This document shows positions 18,657-27,716 of a DNA stretch of 59,909 bases, piece by piece. The number at the start of each line of letters is the position of its first letter. The stretch's first letter is position 1. The DNA is from JAZTZP01 sp045637525 (GTDB lineage Bacteria; Bacillota; Clostridia; UBA1381), in assembly GCA_045637525.1 (NCBI GenBank), contig JAZTZP010000153.1:1-59909 (forward strand), in the 5' to 3' direction. Under the pieces are notes generated by a model, which searched no databases, was not told the DNA's origin, and saw only the letters and a program-made list of their open reading frames with translations. A program made the translations under genes and the position numbers.

Positions 18657-19396
18657 TGAAAATGAAGCAGTTGAAGCTTAAGGTTTCGGAAAACATACAG
18701 CTTACGGCGGATATATATAAAATGATTTTATCCGGCGAAGTAAAAGATACTGTTCGCCCGGGACAATTTATAAACATACAGCTTGACGGTCTGTTTTTAA
18801 GACGTCCGATATCTGTATGTGATTATGATGATGAAACGATAACTATTATATATAAGGTAGTAGGAAAAGGTACGGAGTATATGTCGGGACTTTCTGCCGG
18901 CGCAGAGCTTGATGTTTTAACCGGATTAGGCAACGGATTTGACATGACGGTTTCAGGGGAGCGTCCTCTTGTAATCGGTGGCGGTGTTGGTGTTCCGCCT
19001 ATGTATGCTCTTGCAAAAAGGCTTATAGCAGAGGGCAAAAAGCCTGTTGTTATAATGGGATTTAATACAGCGGCTGAGATTTTCTATAAAGAGGAATTTG
19101 AAGCGACAGGCGCCGAGGTTTATGTTTCAACCGTAAACGGAGAAGCCGGAACAAAGGGCTTTGTTACTGATGTTATAAAGGATTTAGAGGGTTATACATA
19201 TTACTATACCTGCGGTCCTGAGCCTATGCTGAAGGCGGTTTACGATACGGCTGAGTCTTGCGGTCAGCTCAGCTTTGAGGAGCGTATGGGCTGCGGATTT
19301 GGTGCGTGCATGGGCTGCAGCTGTAAGACTAAATACGGAAATAAGAGAATATGCAAGGACGGCCCTGTGCTTGTCAGTGAGGAGGTAATCTGGTGA
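18656..19396 (+). CDS. pyrK: Dihydroorotate dehydrogenase electron-transfer subunit
   Basis: 246-residue FAD and [2Fe-2S] subunit that passes electrons from PyrD (class 1B) to NAD+. Visible features are the FAD-binding RRPISVCDYD near residue 45, the nucleotide-binding VIGGGVGVPPM near 105, and the C-terminal cysteines in CGFGACMGCSCKTK plus a later Cys (IC) that ligate the cluster. The start ATG overlaps the pyrC stop; a second ATG two codons on (18662) is also possible. The next gene, pyrD, overlaps its end by 4 nt, so the two subunits are translationally coupled. Confidence 0.94.
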   Translation: MKMKQLKLKVSENIQLTADIYKMILSGEVKDTVRPGQFINIQLDGLFLRRPISVCDYDDETITIIYKVVGKGTEYMSGLSAGAELDVLTGLGNGFDMTVSGERPLVIGGGVGVPPMYALAKRLIAEGKKPVVIMGFNTAAEIFYKEEFEATGAEVYVSTVNGEAGTKGFVTDVIKDLEGYTYYYTCGPEPMLKAVYDTAESCGQLSFEERMGCGFGACMGCSCKTKYGNKRICKDGPVLVSEEVIW

Positions 19397-20301
19397 GTTT
19401 AAAAGTAAATCTTTCAGGATTGGAGCTGGATAATCCGATAATTCCGGCGAGCGGAACTTTTGGGTTTGGCTATGAGTTTGCGGAGCTTTATGACATAAAT
19501 ATGCTCGGTTCGTTCTCATTTAAGGGAACAACAAAAGAGCCAAGATTCGGAAACGACCTTCCGAGAATTGCGGAATGTACTTCCGGAATGATTAATTCAG
19601 TCGGACTTCAAAATCCCGGTATAGAAAAGGTTATATCGGAAGAGCTTCCGAAAATGAAAAAGGTATTTAACAAAAAGGTTGTTGCAAATATAAGCGGCTT
19701 TTCTATTGATGACTATGCATACTGCTGTGAGAAGATAGATAAAGAGGACTGCGTGGGAATTATTGAGGTGAATATCAGCTGTCCTAATGTACATAATGGC
19801 GGTATGAGCTTCGGCACAAACCCGGAGGATGCTCTTGCTGTTACAAGAGCGGTTAAGGCTGTTACGAAAAAGCCTGTTTACATGAAGCTAAGCCCAAACG
19901 TTACCGACATTACAAAGATTGCCGAGGCTTGTTGCAAAGGCGGAGCGGACGGCATAAGTCTGATAAATACGCTTATGGGAATGAGAATTGACTTAAAGAC
20001 GAAAAAGCCTGTTATTGCAAATAAGGCAGGCGGATTTTCGGGACGTGCTATATTCCCGGTCGCTGTAAGAATGGTGTACAGCGTTTATGAAGCGGTTGAC
20101 GTACCTATTATCGGAATGGGCGGAGTTTCAACGGCGGAAGATGTTATAGAAATGATGCTTGCAGGCGCCACTGCTGTTCAGGTAGGCGCGGAAAACCTTG
20201 TAAATCCGTTTGTATGCCCGGAGATTATAGAGAATCTTCCAAGGGTTATGGAAAAATATAAAATACAAAATTTAAGTGAAATTATCGGAGGTGCTCACTA
20301 A
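19393..20301 (+). CDS. pyrD: Dihydroorotate dehydrogenase, class 1B catalytic subunit
   Basis: 302-residue FMN enzyme oxidising dihydroorotate to orotate. The active-site Cys lies in the loop NISCPNVHNGG near residue 130. The substrate and FMN motifs NSVGLQNPG (near 62), NTLMGM (near 190), GGFSG and GMGG are all present. Start is GTG at 19393, overlapping the pyrK stop, with GGAGG 8 nt before. Pairing with PyrK marks it as the NAD-linked class 1B form typical of Gram-positive bacteria. The stop overlaps the pyrF start (TAATG). Confidence 0.95.
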   Translation: MSLKVNLSGLELDNPIIPASGTFGFGYEFAELYDINMLGSFSFKGTTKEPRFGNDLPRIAECTSGMINSVGLQNPGIEKVISEELPKMKKVFNKKVVANISGFSIDDYAYCCEKIDKEDCVGIIEVNISCPNVHNGGMSFGTNPEDALAVTRAVKAVTKKPVYMKLSPNVTDITKIAEACCKGGADGISLINTLMGMRIDLKTKKPVIANKAGGFSGRAIFPVAVRMVYSVYEAVDVPIIGMGGVSTAEDVIEMMLAGATAVQVGAENLVNPFVCPEIIENLPRVMEKYKIQNLSEIIGGAH

Positions 20302-20999
20302 TGGGAAAAGATGTTATAATTGCGTGTGATTTTAAGGACAGAGAGGAAACGTTTAATTTTATAAACAAGTTTGAAGACGGTCAGCTTTATCTTAAAATCG
20401 GTATGGAGCTGTTTTATTCAGAGGGTCCGGATATTGTTCGTGCAATAAAGGACAAGGGACACAGAATATTCCTTGATTTAAAGCTTTGCGATATTCCGAA
20501 CACCGTAATGCAGGCTATGAAAGTTCTTTCAAAGCTTGATGTTGATATGACAAACCTTCATGCATTCGGAACAAATGCAATGATGGAAGCCGCTGTTGAA
20601 GGTCTTACACGTCCGGACGGAACACGTCCGTTGCTTATCGCTGTGACTATGCTTACATCAACAAGCGAGGCTCGTATGAGACGTGACCTTATGATAAACG
20701 ATCCGCTTGAGAAGGTTGTAATGCACTATGCAAGCAACGCAAAGGAAGCCGGACTTGACGGTGTTGTATGTTCACCGCTTGAGGCTACAAAGGTACACAG
20801 TACTTGCGGAAGAGAGTTTTTAACGATAACACCGGGCATACGCTTCGAGGACGGAGACAAGGGCGACCAGGTGAGAGTAACAACACCGGCAAAGGCGCGT
20901 GCGTTAGGCTCAGATTATATAGTAGTAGGAAGACCAATAACAAAAGCAGAAGACCCTGTTTCAGCATACAAGCGCTGTATTGAGGATTTTGTTGGTTAA
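20301..20999 (+). CDS. pyrF: Orotidine 5'-phosphate decarboxylase
   Basis: 232-residue TIM-barrel enzyme that converts OMP to UMP, the final step. The catalytic charge network is seen in DLKLCDIPNT near residue 60 (Asp-Lys-x-x-Asp). Phosphate-binding PGIRFEDGDKGDQVR near 175 and VVGRPI near 210 complete the class I signature. GGAGG precedes ATG by 8 nt. It is the last gene of the operon, with a strong terminator about 65 nt beyond the stop. Confidence 0.95.
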   Translation: MGKDVIIACDFKDREETFNFINKFEDGQLYLKIGMELFYSEGPDIVRAIKDKGHRIFLDLKLCDIPNTVMQAMKVLSKLDVDMTNLHAFGTNAMMEAAVEGLTRPDGTRPLLIAVTMLTSTSEARMRRDLMINDPLEKVVMHYASNAKEAGLDGVVCSPLEATKVHSTCGREFLTITPGIRFEDGDKGDQVRVTTPAKARALGSDYIVVGRPITKAEDPVSAYKRCIEDFVG

Positions 21000-21064
21000 A
21001 TTATGTAAATTCAATTTTTTAGAATTCATGATATTTTCAGCAAATTAATTATACAATGAAAGCA

Positions 21065-21109
21065 GAAATGACTCAACCATTTTAATGGATTTGAGTCATT
21101 TCTTTTTTT
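21065..21109 (+). terminator. Terminator of the pyr operon
   Basis: GAAATGACTCAA (21065-21076) pairs with TTGAGTCATTTC (21091-21102), extended inward by CCAT/ATGG, followed by T7. Confidence 0.9.
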
Positions 21110-21206
21110 AGTACAGAGCTGTCTTAACGAAACAGCCCCATTTCCATAACTTATGTAACACATCAATTGTAATCCTACACCGTAACGTAATATTTTTTTT
21201 AAAAAC

Positions 21207-21260
21207 TTGTTGACTTTTCAACAAGTTTATGGTATAATATGCTTGTTGAAACTTCAACAA
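21207..21260 (+). promoter_or_regulatory. MarR-operon promoter with two palindromic operators
   Basis: TTGACT (21210-21215), 17 bp, TATAAT (21233-21238). Two 18-bp palindromes of the form TTGTTGA-N4-TCAACAA lie at 21207-21224, covering the -35, and 21243-21260, at the start site. They are 36 bp apart and identical except for three central bases. They are the likely binding sites for autorepression by the MarR protein encoded just downstream. Confidence 0.8.
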
Positions 21261-21280
21261 ATCTATTGGAGGTTAAGTCA

Positions 21281-21733
21281 ATGGTTGAGCGTTTTGAAAC
21301 TTTTACGGTTTTGTTGAATCGGATAAACCGAAACATTCGTAAAATTAAGAATCAGGAAATGGTGAACTACGATTTAAGGAGTCCGCATATTTCCTGCCTT
21401 TATTATCTGTATATATCTGAAGGGCTTACAGCAACAGAGCTTTGTGAACGTTGCGAAGAAGATAAAGCCACTATTTCAAGAAGTCTTGACTATCTTGAAA
21501 AAAACGGATATCTGATATGTAAATGTCAAAACAAAAAAAGGTACAATTCTCCTTTTGAGCTTACAGACATGGGGATGAGTGCCGGAAAGAGAATTGCAGA
21601 TAAAATCGCATCTGTTCTTAACGAAATAAGTATGGGTATTTCTGATGAAGAAAGAGTTGCTTTTTATCGCAATCTGAAGATTATAAGCGAAAATATAGAT
21701 AAAGTCGCAAAATCCTATGAAAATGAGAGGTAA
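21281..21733 (+). CDS. MarR-family transcriptional regulator
   Basis: 150-residue winged-helix regulator. The start is ATG 21281, after TGGAGG with 8-nt spacing; the open frame continues upstream through the operator but without a ribosome site. The DNA-binding part shows LTATELCERCEEDKATISRS as the recognition helices and GYLICKCQNKKRYNSPFELT as the wing. N- and C-terminal helices should form the dimer. It is first in a six-gene operon with dehydrogenases, an ene-reductase and aconitase X, and its own promoter carries two matching palindromes. Such proteins usually repress until a small, often phenolic or lipophilic ligand or an oxidant is present; the ligand here is unknown. Confidence 0.88.
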   Translation: MVERFETFTVLLNRINRNIRKIKNQEMVNYDLRSPHISCLYYLYISEGLTATELCERCEEDKATISRSLDYLEKNGYLICKCQNKKRYNSPFELTDMGMSAGKRIADKIASVLNEISMGISDEERVAFYRNLKIISENIDKVAKSYENER

Positions 21734-21735
21734 TT

Positions 21736-22944
21736 ATGTTTTTTATTAAATCAGCATTTTGCCGTGTATTTCAGACGGCATTCCGTATTGCATTGCCAAT
21801 TCTTCCGTACAGAGAACCTGAAATTGTCAATTCATGTGCAGAGCTTAGCAATGTATTTAAAAAAGAAAATATTAAATCTGTACTTATTGTTACAGATAAA
21901 GGCATAGTAAAAAATGGCCTGCTTTTGCCCCTTGAAGAGGCACTGAAAGAAAGTAATGTGAAGTATAAGGTATATGACCAAACTCAACCTAATCCTACAG
22001 TATACAATGTAGAAGATGCACTGTCGATTTACAAGGCTGATAATTGCAATTGTCTTATTGCGATTGGAGGCGGTTCTTCTATGGACTGTGCAAAAGCTGT
22101 CGGAGCAAGAGTTGCATATCAGAGAAAAAATGTGGGGCAAATGAAAGGGATACTTCGTGTACTTCGCAGATTGCCTGCGCTTATCGCTGTTCCGACTACT
22201 GCGGGAACAGGAAGTGAAGTAACTTTGGCATCCATCATAACAGACAGTGAAAAGCATCATAAATATGCACTCATGAGCTTTCCGCTTATTCCGCATTATG
22301 CGGTGCTTGATGCAAAACTTACATATTCATTACCGCCGCATCTGACCTCGACAACAGGAATGGATGCTCTTACCCATGCCGTTGAAGCATATATAGGTCG
22401 TTCAACAACAAAAGAAACAAGAAGTCTTGCACTTGAAGCTGTGAAGCTTGTTTTTGAAAATGTTAAGGCAGCATATAACGATGGTGAAAATCATACTGCA
22501 AGAGAAAATATGCTTCATGCCGCTTACAAGGCCGGTATAGCATTTTCAAAATCGTATGTTGGATATATTCACGCTGTTGCCCATTCTCTTGGGGGGCAGT
22601 ACGGAACTCCTCACGGACTTGCTAACGCAGTAATTATGCCTTATGTGCTTGAGGCTTACGGAGAAAGCATATATAAAAAGCTTCACAAGCTTGGCATGGC
22701 TGCAGGCGTTTGCAGTGCAAATGATTCGTATAAAACAGGTGCTGAGAAATTTATTGATGCTATAAAGCTGCTTAATAAAGATATGGGTATTCCCGATAAA
22801 CTCAGCGGAATCAGGAAAGAAGATATTCCTTTGATGGCAAAGCACGCAGAAAAAGAAGCAAATCCGCTTTACCCCGTACCGAAGCTTATGACACAGAAAG
22901 AGCTTGAAAAATTTTATTACAAAGTCGCAGATTGGAGTGAATAA
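21736..22944 (+). CDS. Iron-containing (group III) alcohol dehydrogenase
   Basis: 402-residue NAD(P)-dependent alcohol dehydrogenase. It shows the nucleotide-binding GGGSSMDCAK near residue 112, PTTAGTGSEVT near 155, and the iron-ligand region: Asp in DALTHAVEAY (near 215) and His residues in HAVAHSLGGQYGTPHG (near 280-295). The N-terminal ~35 residues are unusually hydrophobic and basic (MFFIKSAFCRVFQTAFRIALPILPY), which might bring it to the membrane. It starts 3 nt after the MarR stop and ends 2 nt before the aldehyde dehydrogenase, so the ADH/ALDH pair is probably translated together. It could interconvert an alcohol and the aldehyde handled by its neighbour; the physiological substrate is unknown. 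Confidence 0.88.
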   Translation: MFFIKSAFCRVFQTAFRIALPILPYREPEIVNSCAELSNVFKKENIKSVLIVTDKGIVKNGLLLPLEEALKESNVKYKVYDQTQPNPTVYNVEDALSIYKADNCNCLIAIGGGSSMDCAKAVGARVAYQRKNVGQMKGILRVLRRLPALIAVPTTAGTGSEVTLASIITDSEKHHKYALMSFPLIPHYAVLDAKLTYSLPPHLTSTTGMDALTHAVEAYIGRSTTKETRSLALEAVKLVFENVKAAYNDGENHTARENMLHAAYKAGIAFSKSYVGYIHAVAHSLGGQYGTPHGLANAVIMPYVLEAYGESIYKKLHKLGMAAGVCSANDSYKTGAEKFIDAIKLLNKDMGIPDKLSGIRKEDIPLMAKHAEKEANPLYPVPKLMTQKELEKFYYKVADWSE

Positions 22945-22946
22945 TT

Positions 22947-24329
22947 ATGACAAGTGAACAAATCGCCTCGATGCTTGAAAAACAAAGAAAATATTATAAA
23001 AGCGGTGTGACAATTCCCGTAAAATTCCGTATCGAACAGTTGAAAAAATTATACAGAGCCGTAAAGAAATACGAAAACGAAGTGAATGAAGCATTAAAAT
23101 CAGACCTTGGTAAAAGTCATTTTGAGGGTTTTATGTGTGAAAGCGGTCTTGTGCTGTCGGAAATTTCATATATGATTCGTCATACAAAAAGATTCGCAAA
23201 AAGAAAGACAGTATACACTCCGATTACAAACTTTGCCTCACACAGCTTTAAGCAGCCCGTTCCTTACGGCAACACGCTTATTATGAGTCCTTGGAATTAT
23301 CCTTTTCTTTTAACTATTGATCCGCTTGCAGATGCTATTGCGGCAGGAAATACAGCGATTGTCAAACCGAGTGCATACTCTTGTGCAACAAGTAAGATTA
23401 TTGAGAAAATCATAACAGAGTGTTTTGCTCCCGAATATATTGCGGTTGTAACGGGTGGCAGAGCTGAAAACACAGCACTTTTAGAGCAGAAATTTGACTT
23501 TGTGTTCTTCACGGGAAGTCAGGCGGTTGGCAAAGAGGTACTTCGTCATACGGCTGAATATTTGACACCTGCTGTATTAGAGCTTGGCGGAAAAAGTCCG
23601 TGTATCGTAGATGAGAGTGCCAATATTAAACTTGCAGCAAAAAGAATTGTATTTGGTAAATATTTAAATTGCGGTCAGACTTGTGTTGCTCCCGATTACA
23701 TTCTTTGCGATAGTTCTGTAAAGGATAAGTTTATAGACGAAGTTGTAAAGCAAATAAAGAAGCAATACGGTGATAAACCTCTTGAAAATAAGGATTACGG
23801 CAAAATAATCAATGAAAGACATTTTGAAAGACTCAGCTCGCTTATAGATAAAAGCAAGGTCGTTATCGGTGGTGAAACAAATAGTAAAACCAATCAGATT
23901 GCACCTACTGTTATGGATAATGTAACTGAAAATGATGCTGTTATGGGTGAAGAAATATTCGGTCCCATTATGCCGATACTTACATTTGACAGTTTTGATA
24001 CTGTTATTGATGAACTAAAAGATAAAGATAAGCCGCTTGCTTTGTATCTCTTTTCAAGCAACAAAAAACATATTGAGCGTGTTACAACCGAGCTTTCTTA
24101 CGGCGGTGGCTGCATAAATGATGTAGTTGTTCACCTGGCAACAAGCGAAATGGGCTTTGGTGGTGTTGGTGAAAGCGGTATGGGGGCATATCACGGTAAA
24201 GACGGATTTGACGCTTTTTCACATTATAAATCGGTTATGGATAAAAAGACCTGGCTTGATTTGCCGATGCGTTATCAGCCATACAAAAGTAAACTTTATG
24301 AAAAGCTTTTGCATATGTTTCTTAAATAA
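22947..24329 (+). CDS. Aldehyde dehydrogenase (class 3-like)
   Basis: 460-residue NAD(P)-dependent aldehyde dehydrogenase, oxidising an aldehyde to the acid. Catalytic residues are visible: Glu in ELGGKSP (near 213) and Cys in NCGQTCVAPDY (near 247), plus NPWNYP-like SPWNYPF near 115 and FTGSQAVGKEV near 190. The length and lack of an N-terminal extension fit the ALDH3/fatty or aromatic aldehyde group. The C-terminus (KLYEKLLHMFLK) is amphipathic, as in membrane-associated members. Its position between the alcohol dehydrogenase and the ene-reductase suggests one pathway; specificity cannot be read from sequence. Confidence 0.9.
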   Translation: MTSEQIASMLEKQRKYYKSGVTIPVKFRIEQLKKLYRAVKKYENEVNEALKSDLGKSHFEGFMCESGLVLSEISYMIRHTKRFAKRKTVYTPITNFASHSFKQPVPYGNTLIMSPWNYPFLLTIDPLADAIAAGNTAIVKPSAYSCATSKIIEKIITECFAPEYIAVVTGGRAENTALLEQKFDFVFFTGSQAVGKEVLRHTAEYLTPAVLELGGKSPCIVDESANIKLAAKRIVFGKYLNCGQTCVAPDYILCDSSVKDKFIDEVVKQIKKQYGDKPLENKDYGKIINERHFERLSSLIDKSKVVIGGETNSKTNQIAPTVMDNVTENDAVMGEEIFGPIMPILTFDSFDTVIDELKDKDKPLALYLFSSNKKHIERVTTELSYGGGCINDVVVHLATSEMGFGGVGESGMGAYHGKDGFDAFSHYKSVMDKKTWLDLPMRYQPYKSKLYEKLLHMFLK

Positions 24330-24367
24330 TGAAACATTACAGAATATTTTGAAAGGAAAATAATACA

Positions 24368-26428
24368 ATGAACGAAAAATACGAGGCTTTATTCACACCC
24401 TGGAAAATAGGAAATGTGGAAATCAAAAACAGAATCGTAATGTGTCCTATGGGCGGAACATCGCTCTTTGGATGGTTTGAACTTACCGGATGCGGCTTCG
24501 ACAAGGAGGCTGCAAAGCTTTTTCTTGAAAGGGCAAATAACAATGTTGGTCTTATTATCCCCGGTATAGCGCCTCTTAAGGATATATTCTGGGGCAAATG
24601 GCTTTGGCAAAATCCTCAAATGTTTGAGGATTTGAAAGAATTTATGGATGAAATCCACAAGACAGGAGCAAAGCTTTTTATACAGCTCACGGCAGGAATG
24701 GGCAGGTCTTGGGCGATAACCGAGCTTGTTGCACCTCTCCATAAGAATAAGCTCACAAGAGCTATTGTAAAACCGATTATTGATACCTCGCATGAGCTGG
24801 CTTCTCCATCTGTACAGACTTCACGTTGGGCACACGACATAGAATGTCCCGAAATGACGGTGGAGCAAATTCACGAAATTATCGAAGCCTTTGCAAAAAC
24901 TGCAAAGCTCTGCCGTGATGCAGGTGTAGATGGTATTGAAGTTCATGCAGTACACGAGGGTTATCTTCTTGACCAGTTTGCGATAGAATTTTTTAACAAG
25001 CGTACCGATGAATACGGCGGAAGCTTTGAAAACCGTTACCGCTTTGCGGCAGAGGTTGTAAAAGCGATCAAAAAGGAGTGCGGCAAGGATTATCCCGTAT
25101 CACTCCGCTATTCCGTAGAGTCTAAAATGAAAGGTTTTTGTGAGGGGGCTATGCCCGGTGAAGAGTATGTTGAAGTCGGCAGAAATATGGAGGAGTCTGA
25201 AAAAGCTGCAAAGTATCTTCAGGATGCCGGCTATGATATGCTCAATGCCGATAACGGAACCTACGATTCCTGGTATTGGGCGCATCCGCCGATGTATATG
25301 CCTGAGAACTGCAACCTTGAGGATGTATCACACATAAAGAAATTTGTGGATATTCCCGTAGTGTGTGCAGGCAGAATGGATGCCGAAGTGGGTGCAAAGG
25401 CGGTTGCTGACGGAAAAATAGATGCAGTCGGTTTTGCCCGTCAGTTTCTTGTTGATCCTGAATGGATAACAAAGATGATTGAGGACAGAATCGAGGATAT
25501 AAAGCCTTGTATCTGTTGTCATAGCGGTTGCTTTAATTTCTCATCGTCGAAGGGACACGCAAACACACAAGACCTTTCCGATACAATGGGACTTTCACGG
25601 TGTGCACTCAATCCCGAAACAATGCAGTCAAAGAAGTACAATATCAAAAAAGCAAAGAAATCCAAGAACATTGCAGTAATCGGCGGCGGTATCGGCGGTA
25701 TGGAAGCGGCTGTTCTTCTTTCAAAAAGAGGACACAAGGTTACGCTTTATGAAAAGAGTGATAAGCTCGGCGGTGTATTTATCGCCGCGTCTGCTCCTGC
25801 TTTTAAGGAAAAGGACAGAGCACTTATTGCATGGTACATAAGGGAGCTTAAAAAGCACCCCATTGATGTTAAGCTGAATACCGAAATAACAGATATTAAA
25901 TCGCTGTGTGCAGATGAAATTATCGTGGCAACGGGAGCAAGAGCGAAAAATATTCCCGTAAAAGGTGCGGACATGGCTGTTGAAGCGATAGATTATCTTC
26001 TCGGAAACAAAGATGTTGGTGAAAATGTTGCGGTAATCGGCGGCGGTCTCACCGGATGCGAAATAGCATATGATCTTTATCTGAAAGGCAAAAAGCCGAC
26101 AATCATTGAAATGGAGGATGACCTTATAACAGCAAAGGGAGTATGTCTTGCAAACACAAGCTATTTGCGTGATTTCTTTAAGACAAACCGGGTTCCTGTT
26201 CATCTTGAAACAGCAGTATCTGAAATTATGTCCGATGGCGTAGGAGTTAAGGACAAAAACGGAAAAGAATTTAAAATCAATGCCGACTCGGTTGTTTTAT
26301 CCGTGGGTTACAATCCTGCACCAATAGCTAAAAACAGTCGTAAAATACATATTATCGGCGATGCCTCAAAGGTTGGAAATCTCCGCAGTGTTATTTGGGG
26401 TGCGTGGGATGTATGTATGAAGATATAA
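24368..26428 (+). CDS. FMN/FAD/[4Fe-4S] ene-reductase (2,4-dienoyl-CoA / 2-enoate reductase family)
   Basis: 686-residue multidomain flavoprotein. Residues about 1-375 are an Old Yellow Enzyme-type FMN barrel (start NEKYEALFTPWKIGNVEIKN; HAVHEGYLLDQF near 198; CAGRMD near 335). A [4Fe-4S] motif C-x2-C-x3-C (CICCHSGC near 380) with a later Cys (SRCALNP) follows. Residues about 435-686 bind FAD/NAD (GGGIGGMEAAVLLSKRGH; second dinucleotide motif GGGLTGCEIA). The order matches 2,4-dienoyl-CoA reductase, 2-enoate reductase and the bile-acid BaiCD/BaiH enzymes, which reduce C=C bonds next to a carbonyl. AAAGGA precedes ATG. Next to a dehydratase (aconitase X), it could reduce the alkene that enzyme makes (inference). 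Confidence 0.87.
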   Translation: MNEKYEALFTPWKIGNVEIKNRIVMCPMGGTSLFGWFELTGCGFDKEAAKLFLERANNNVGLIIPGIAPLKDIFWGKWLWQNPQMFEDLKEFMDEIHKTGAKLFIQLTAGMGRSWAITELVAPLHKNKLTRAIVKPIIDTSHELASPSVQTSRWAHDIECPEMTVEQIHEIIEAFAKTAKLCRDAGVDGIEVHAVHEGYLLDQFAIEFFNKRTDEYGGSFENRYRFAAEVVKAIKKECGKDYPVSLRYSVESKMKGFCEGAMPGEEYVEVGRNMEESEKAAKYLQDAGYDMLNADNGTYDSWYWAHPPMYMPENCNLEDVSHIKKFVDIPVVCAGRMDAEVGAKAVADGKIDAVGFARQFLVDPEWITKMIEDRIEDIKPCICCHSGCFNFSSSKGHANTQDLSDTMGLSRCALNPETMQSKKYNIKKAKKSKNIAVIGGGIGGMEAAVLLSKRGHKVTLYEKSDKLGGVFIAASAPAFKEKDRALIAWYIRELKKHPIDVKLNTEITDIKSLCADEIIVATGARAKNIPVKGADMAVEAIDYLLGNKDVGENVAVIGGGLTGCEIAYDLYLKGKKPTIIEMEDDLITAKGVCLANTSYLRDFFKTNRVPVHLETAVSEIMSDGVGVKDKNGKEFKINADSVVLSVGYNPAPIAKNSRKIHIIGDASKVGNLRSVIWGAWDVCMKI

Positions 26429-26441
26429 GGGAGGAAGCAAA

Positions 26442-27716
26442 ATGATACTTACCAAAGAACAACAAGCAATTCTTAATGGTGAAAAGGGCGAAGTGCTTGC
26501 AAAGGTAATGAAAACCCTTGTTATGTACGGTGAAGCCTTTGAAGCCGAAAAACTTGTACCTGTTACATCAAAATACAATCACCTGGTGACATCCTTTGGT
26601 CTTAAGGTAATGTCACCCGTATATGACCTTATGCAAAAGCTTCTTGACGCAGGTGTATGCTCGGAACAAAAATTTTCAGTCGATCCGAGACCGCTTGACA
26701 AAAATGTTCCTGCAAGCTTTTTGCAGAATTTAGTGTTTAATAAGTTTATGTATACAAAGCAGGATTTCTATGAAAAACAGCTTGATAAGCTCGGTCTGAT
26801 GAATAAAGATGCCTTTACCTGTACCTGCTATATGGACGAGGTTGGAAATAAACCTCAAAAAGGCGATGTGCTTTCATGGGCAGAATCAAGTGCGGTTGTT
26901 TATGCAAACTCTGTTCTTGGCGCAAGATGTAACCGTAATTCCGGAATTATCGACATAATGGGTTCAATCGTAGGCTTCGTTCCGTATTTCGGTTTGCTTA
27001 CGGATGAAGGCAGAAGGGCAACCTGGAAAGTTATAGTTAAAACAACAAAGAAGCCCGAGGCACAGCTTTTAGGCTCCGCTATCGGTATGAAGGTTATGGA
27101 AGATGTTCCGTATGTTATCGGACTTGACAAATGGATAGGAACAGAACTTAACGATTCTGCTGTATCATATCTGAAGGATTTCGGTGCAGCAACTGCATCA
27201 AACGGAGCAGTAGGTCTTTATCATATTGAAAACTTAACTCCGGAAGCGAAAGAATTTGCGGCATCTTTAATTGCGGAAGGGGCAAAGGAATATATCATTG
27301 ACGATGCTGAGCTTGAAAGAGTGCAGAAGAATTATCCCGTAGTGTGGAAAAAACCCGATGCCGAGCCGAAGCTTTGTTTTGTGGGATGCCCGCATTTATC
27401 ACTTCAGCAACTCAAGGACTGGACAGTAAATACTGAAAAAGAGCTTAAAGCAAACGGCAAGAAAAAGGTGGTTATTCCTACAGTGTTTACCGCCGCTCCG
27501 AAAGTGCTTGAAGCCTTTGAAAAGACAGAATATGCCACACGCCTTAAAGCTACGGGCATTATAACATCATATATCTGTCCGCTTATGTATATGAATAACC
27601 CATTGTGCAAAAAAATGCCGGTTATCACATCCTCCAACAAGCTTCGCACATACACAAGTGCAAAATACTATACGGATGAGCAAATCCTTAACATCATTTC
27701 GGGAGGGAAAAGATAA
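26442..27716 (+). CDS. Aconitase X, large catalytic subunit (DUF521)
   Basis: 424-residue protein of the AcnX family, iron-sulfur (de)hydratases distinct from classical aconitase. Characterised members are cis-3-hydroxy-L-proline dehydratase and archaeal phosphomevalonate dehydratase. Recognisable are the N-terminal LTKEQQAILNGEKGEVLAKVMK, CTCYMDEVG near residue 125, and the hallmark WAESSAVVYANSVLGARCNR near 145-165; Cys-rich spots (CTC, GARC, CP, CK) could supply the cluster ligands. GGGAGG precedes ATG. The stop overlaps the start of the small subunit (TAATG). No proline-catabolic or mevalonate genes are nearby, so the substrate is open; neighbours suggest a hydroxy acid dehydrated and then reduced. 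Confidence 0.87.
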   Translation: MILTKEQQAILNGEKGEVLAKVMKTLVMYGEAFEAEKLVPVTSKYNHLVTSFGLKVMSPVYDLMQKLLDAGVCSEQKFSVDPRPLDKNVPASFLQNLVFNKFMYTKQDFYEKQLDKLGLMNKDAFTCTCYMDEVGNKPQKGDVLSWAESSAVVYANSVLGARCNRNSGIIDIMGSIVGFVPYFGLLTDEGRRATWKVIVKTTKKPEAQLLGSAIGMKVMEDVPYVIGLDKWIGTELNDSAVSYLKDFGAATASNGAVGLYHIENLTPEAKEFAASLIAEGAKEYIIDDAELERVQKNYPVVWKKPDAEPKLCFVGCPHLSLQQLKDWTVNTEKELKANGKKKVVIPTVFTAAPKVLEAFEKTEYATRLKATGIITSYICPLMYMNNPLCKKMPVITSSNKLRTYTSAKYYTDEQILNIISGGKR

